64,000 nucleotides of DNA from Rhodothermus bifroesti (lineage in GTDB: Bacteria; Bacteroidota; Rhodothermia; Rhodothermales; Rhodothermaceae). The notes beneath the pieces were generated by a model. The model was not told the origin of the DNA, ran no database searches, and saw nothing but the letters and a program-made list of their open reading frames with translations. The stretch covers positions 558,001 through 622,000 of the forward strand of contig NZ_JAGKTL010000001.1 in NCBI RefSeq assembly GCF_017908595.1. The letters run 5' to 3'. Positions 62,071 through 64,000 of the stretch are shown piece by piece. The stretch's first letter is position 1. Each line of letters opens with the position of its first letter. The translations under genes and the position numbers were made by a program.

Positions 62071-62742
62071 TTATGTTGGGGGTTTAAGACGCGTTAGCGC
62101 ATACACCAAGATGTTCGTGCCCATTTGCAAGGCAGCTTCCCGTTTTTCCGGTGGATCGCCGTGCACAGAAGGCGATTCCCATCCGTCACTAATGTTGGTC
62201 TCGTAGGTATAAAACACCACAAGTTGGCCGTTATGAAACAGCCCAAAGCCTTGCGGCGGCTTCCCGTCGTGTTCGTGGATTTTGGGCAAGCCGTTGGGGA
62301 ACTCAAAATGAACGTGATAAATGGGGTGGTTGAAAGGCAGCTCTACAAATTCCTGTTCTGGAAAGACCTTTTTCATCTCCCGGCGGATGTAGCGGTCCAG
62401 TCCATAATCGTCGTCGATGTAGAGGAACCCGCCATTTTCAAGATAGCGCCGCAGCCGGCGGGCTTCTTCGTCGGTAAGCACAATGTTCCCATGGCCGCTA
62501 AGGAATAAAAACGGGTAGGTAAATAGGCGATCGCTGCTGAGTTCAACCACATCCGCCTGGGGCGCTACGTCAATGTTGGTGTGCTCACGTACGTAGCGTA
62601 GTAGGTTGGGCAACGGGGTTACTGCCTGATACCAGTCGCCGCCCCCTCCGTACTTTACGGCCGCGATCCGAAACGTGTAGGTCTCTTGGGCCCAAAGTGG
62701 CCAAGCCAGCAGGAGGCCCCCGATCATCCATAGCGTGCGCAT
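62071..62742 (-). CDS. DUF4159-domain exported protein
   Basis: A 223-residue protein with signal peptide ending at PLWAQ. The domain has TFRIAAVKYGGGGDWYQ, then PFLFLSGHGNIVLTDEEARRLRRYLENGGFLYIDDDYGLD and FNHPIYHVHFEFPNGLPKIHEHDG. This is the DUF4159 pattern, common in Bacteroidota, with a glutamine-amidotransferase-like flavodoxin fold; its function is unknown. It heads the DUF4159-DUF4359 pair. Confidence 0.88.
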   Translation of the reverse strand: MRTLWMIGGLLLAWPLWAQETYTFRIAAVKYGGGGDWYQAVTPLPNLLRYVREHTNIDVAPQADVVELSSDRLFTYPFLFLSGHGNIVLTDEEARRLRRYLENGGFLYIDDDYGLDRYIRREMKKVFPEQEFVELPFNHPIYHVHFEFPNGLPKIHEHDGKPPQGFGLFHNGQLVVFYTYETNISDGWESPSVHGDPPEKREAALQMGTNILVYALTRLKPPT

Positions 62743-62875
62743 TGTGCTTATGCTGCGTTTGCTGGTTGTACGAAAACGTTCGGGGTACGCAAAGGTTTAG
62801 CTGGATTTTTTAGGCCCAGATCCCGATCTTGCTATAACGTCGTGAGCCTTATTTAGCAAAAACAGGACCATAACG

Positions 62876-63937
62876 ATGAAAGGCTGGTGCATTTCTTGGC
62901 CCTTGCTGCTGCGCATGAGCTGTTTAGGGCTTGGATTGGTTTTGCTGCCTGGGCGGCCTGCGGGCGAGCATGCCCCTTTAGTGGCGACTTTTTCCATCGT
63001 AGGGTACGATTCGGAAACCGGTGAGCTAGGGGTAGCGGTCCAGTCTAAGTTTCCCAACGTGCGGCCTATTGTCCCATGGGCGCAAGCTGGCGTTGGCGCG
63101 GTAGCTACGCAGAGCTATGCCGAGCTGGATTATGCACTCAAAGGGTTGGCGCTTATGGCTAACGGGGCCACAGCCGAAGAGGCGCTGCGCATTGTCCTGC
63201 GTGAAGATGCTGGGCGAGAGCTTCGCCAGGTGGGTATCGTGGATGCTCAAGGTAACGCTGCAAGTTGGACCGGCACGGCGTGTTTTCCCTGGGCCGGGGG
63301 TCGCGTAGGTCAGCAGGAAGGAAACGCTAAGGCGGCCACACCAGGCATGGTAGTAACGGGCTATGGCTATACCGCCCAGGGTAATATCCTGGTTTCAGAA
63401 GAGACGGTTGTGGCCATGGCACGGGCCTTTGAAGCAACCCAGGGCCCGCTGGCCGAGCGCCTGCTGGCTGCGCTAAAAGCAGGCCAAGAAGCAGGTGGCG
63501 ATCGACGCGGGCAGCAAAGCGCTGCCTTGCTGGTCGTGCGCAAAGGCGCTGGCTACGACGGGCTTGACAACTATATCGACCTTTCCGTTTATGATCACCC
63601 TCGGCCTATTGAGGAGCTCATGCGTCTTTATGAGCTAAACAAACTCTACTTTTCTCCTGGTCGGCCTGAAGACCTAATCCCAGTTACCCCAGAAATTGCC
63701 CGTGAACTTCAGCAAATATGGAAAGAGCGTGGCTTTTACGACGGCCCTGTCAACGGCGTGGTCGACGCGACCTTCCAGCGCATCTTGATTGACTTTATGG
63801 GGTGGGAAAACTACGACATGCGCATCCCGGCTGTTGAAGCGGTGAATCTTGCCGCAGGCGACACGCTCAAAATCGACCGCGTGATGCTAGAACACATCCG
63901 CCAAGTGCATCGTGAAGGACGCTGGATACCGCGTTAA
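62876..63937 (+). CDS. DUF1028-family Ntn-hydrolase-like protein
   Basis: A 353-residue exported protein. After a signal region (LGLGLVLLPGRPAG) the DUF1028 domain begins ATFSIVGYDSETGELGVAVQSKFPNV and continues GVGAVATQSYAELDYALKGL, then QVGIVDAQGNAASWTGT and ALLVVRKGAGYDGLDNYIDLSVYDHPRPIEEL. The last 90 residues (about from 265) resemble a peptidoglycan-binding-type helical domain (ITPEIARELQQIWKERGFYDGPVNGV). Ntn-hydrolase members are proposed amidases; the substrate is unknown. Confidence 0.87.
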   Translation: MKGWCISWPLLLRMSCLGLGLVLLPGRPAGEHAPLVATFSIVGYDSETGELGVAVQSKFPNVRPIVPWAQAGVGAVATQSYAELDYALKGLALMANGATAEEALRIVLREDAGRELRQVGIVDAQGNAASWTGTACFPWAGGRVGQQEGNAKAATPGMVVTGYGYTAQGNILVSEETVVAMARAFEATQGPLAERLLAALKAGQEAGGDRRGQQSAALLVVRKGAGYDGLDNYIDLSVYDHPRPIEELMRLYELNKLYFSPGRPEDLIPVTPEIARELQQIWKERGFYDGPVNGVVDATFQRILIDFMGWENYDMRIPAVEAVNLAAGDTLKIDRVMLEHIRQVHREGRWIPR

Positions 63938-63956
63938 AGGGAAAGCTCCTGGAGCG

Positions 63957-64000
63957 ATGCTCGAAGCACAGCGGCTGAGCGATGAAGGCCCTCTTGTTCC
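63957..64000 (+). CDS. Possible start of a further plus-strand gene (partial)
   Basis: An ATG at 63957 follows GGAG by two bases and opens a frame running off the window edge (MLEAQRLSDEGPLV). A second ATG at 63982 is also possible. It follows the DUF1028 gene by 19 bases. Too short to identify. Confidence 0.3.
   Translation, partial: MLEAQRLSDEGPLV

Noticed and set aside
1-64000. CRISPR arrays, insertion sequences, integrases, prophage genes and rRNA
   Set aside because: No regularly spaced direct repeats, transposase or integrase motifs, or rRNA stretches were noticed anywhere in the window.

Overview
The window reads as chromosomal DNA of a thermophilic Bacteroidota-type organism close to Rhodothermus (Rhodothermaceae). 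The support is indirect: a secreted alpha-amylase with a type IX secretion (T9SS) C-terminal sorting domain, a FecR/ECF-sigma/TonB-receptor triad with an STN domain, a Bacteroidota-type RNA polymerase omega subunit, a TTG-N19-TAnnTTTG promoter, and a GH16 laminarinase resembling the Rhodothermus enzyme. Genes are densely packed with many short overlaps. I see no CRISPR array, rRNA, insertion sequence or prophage.

Left part (1-14.7 kb). An efflux operon on the minus strand (tolC and the start of an adaptor) sits beside tRNA-Ser(UGA) and a small methyltransferase. A large secreted alpha-amylase follows, with two catabolite-type operators upstream. After a 630-base AT-richer gap comes a plus-strand padR-modABC molybdate transport operon. 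Convergent to it is a minus-strand run: ECF sigma factor, FecR anti-sigma, TonB receptor, Rieske protein, four-helix His-rich membrane protein and YceI. This suggests a surface-signalling locus followed by a periplasmic electron-transfer module.

DNA repair and defence island (14.7-25 kb). uvrB and uvrA lie 5.2 kb apart. Between them are a two-gene modification-dependent restriction system (EVE-McrB GTPase and DUF2357-McrC nuclease), an FG-GAP-type secreted protein and an isoprenylcysteine-methyltransferase-like membrane protein.

Middle (25-40 kb). MarC, omega subunit, a Tat-exported GH95-like glycosidase, an aldo/keto reductase, an uncharacterised protein, a secreted M16 protease behind a clear Bacteroidota promoter, and a three-gene PspA cassette with two coiled-coil partner proteins. 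Then an enoyl-CoA hydratase, a CBS-domain transporter, and 2-methylcitrate synthase with methylisocitrate lyase (propionate use).

Biotin operon (40.4-46.7 kb). birA-bioB-bioF-bioZ-like KAS III-bioA-bioD run as one minus-strand operon. A near-perfect BirA operator overlaps the birA start codon. The KAS III gene probably supplies the pimeloyl moiety.

Right part (46.8-64 kb). GH16 laminarinase lipoprotein, ROK sugar kinase, histone-deacetylase-like protein with an apparently frameshifted N-terminal extension, RlpA-like protein, DJ-1/PfpI protein, cold-shock protein, and an S10 peptidase-GH37 trehalase-methyltransferase-alcohol dehydrogenase run. These are followed by a minus-strand block (DUF4159, DUF4359-like, glyA, phosphoribosyltransferase, tatC, S41 protease) and a DUF1028 protein. 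Carbohydrate hydrolases (GH13, GH16, GH37, GH95) and a ROK kinase recur, fitting a polysaccharide-degrading heterotroph.
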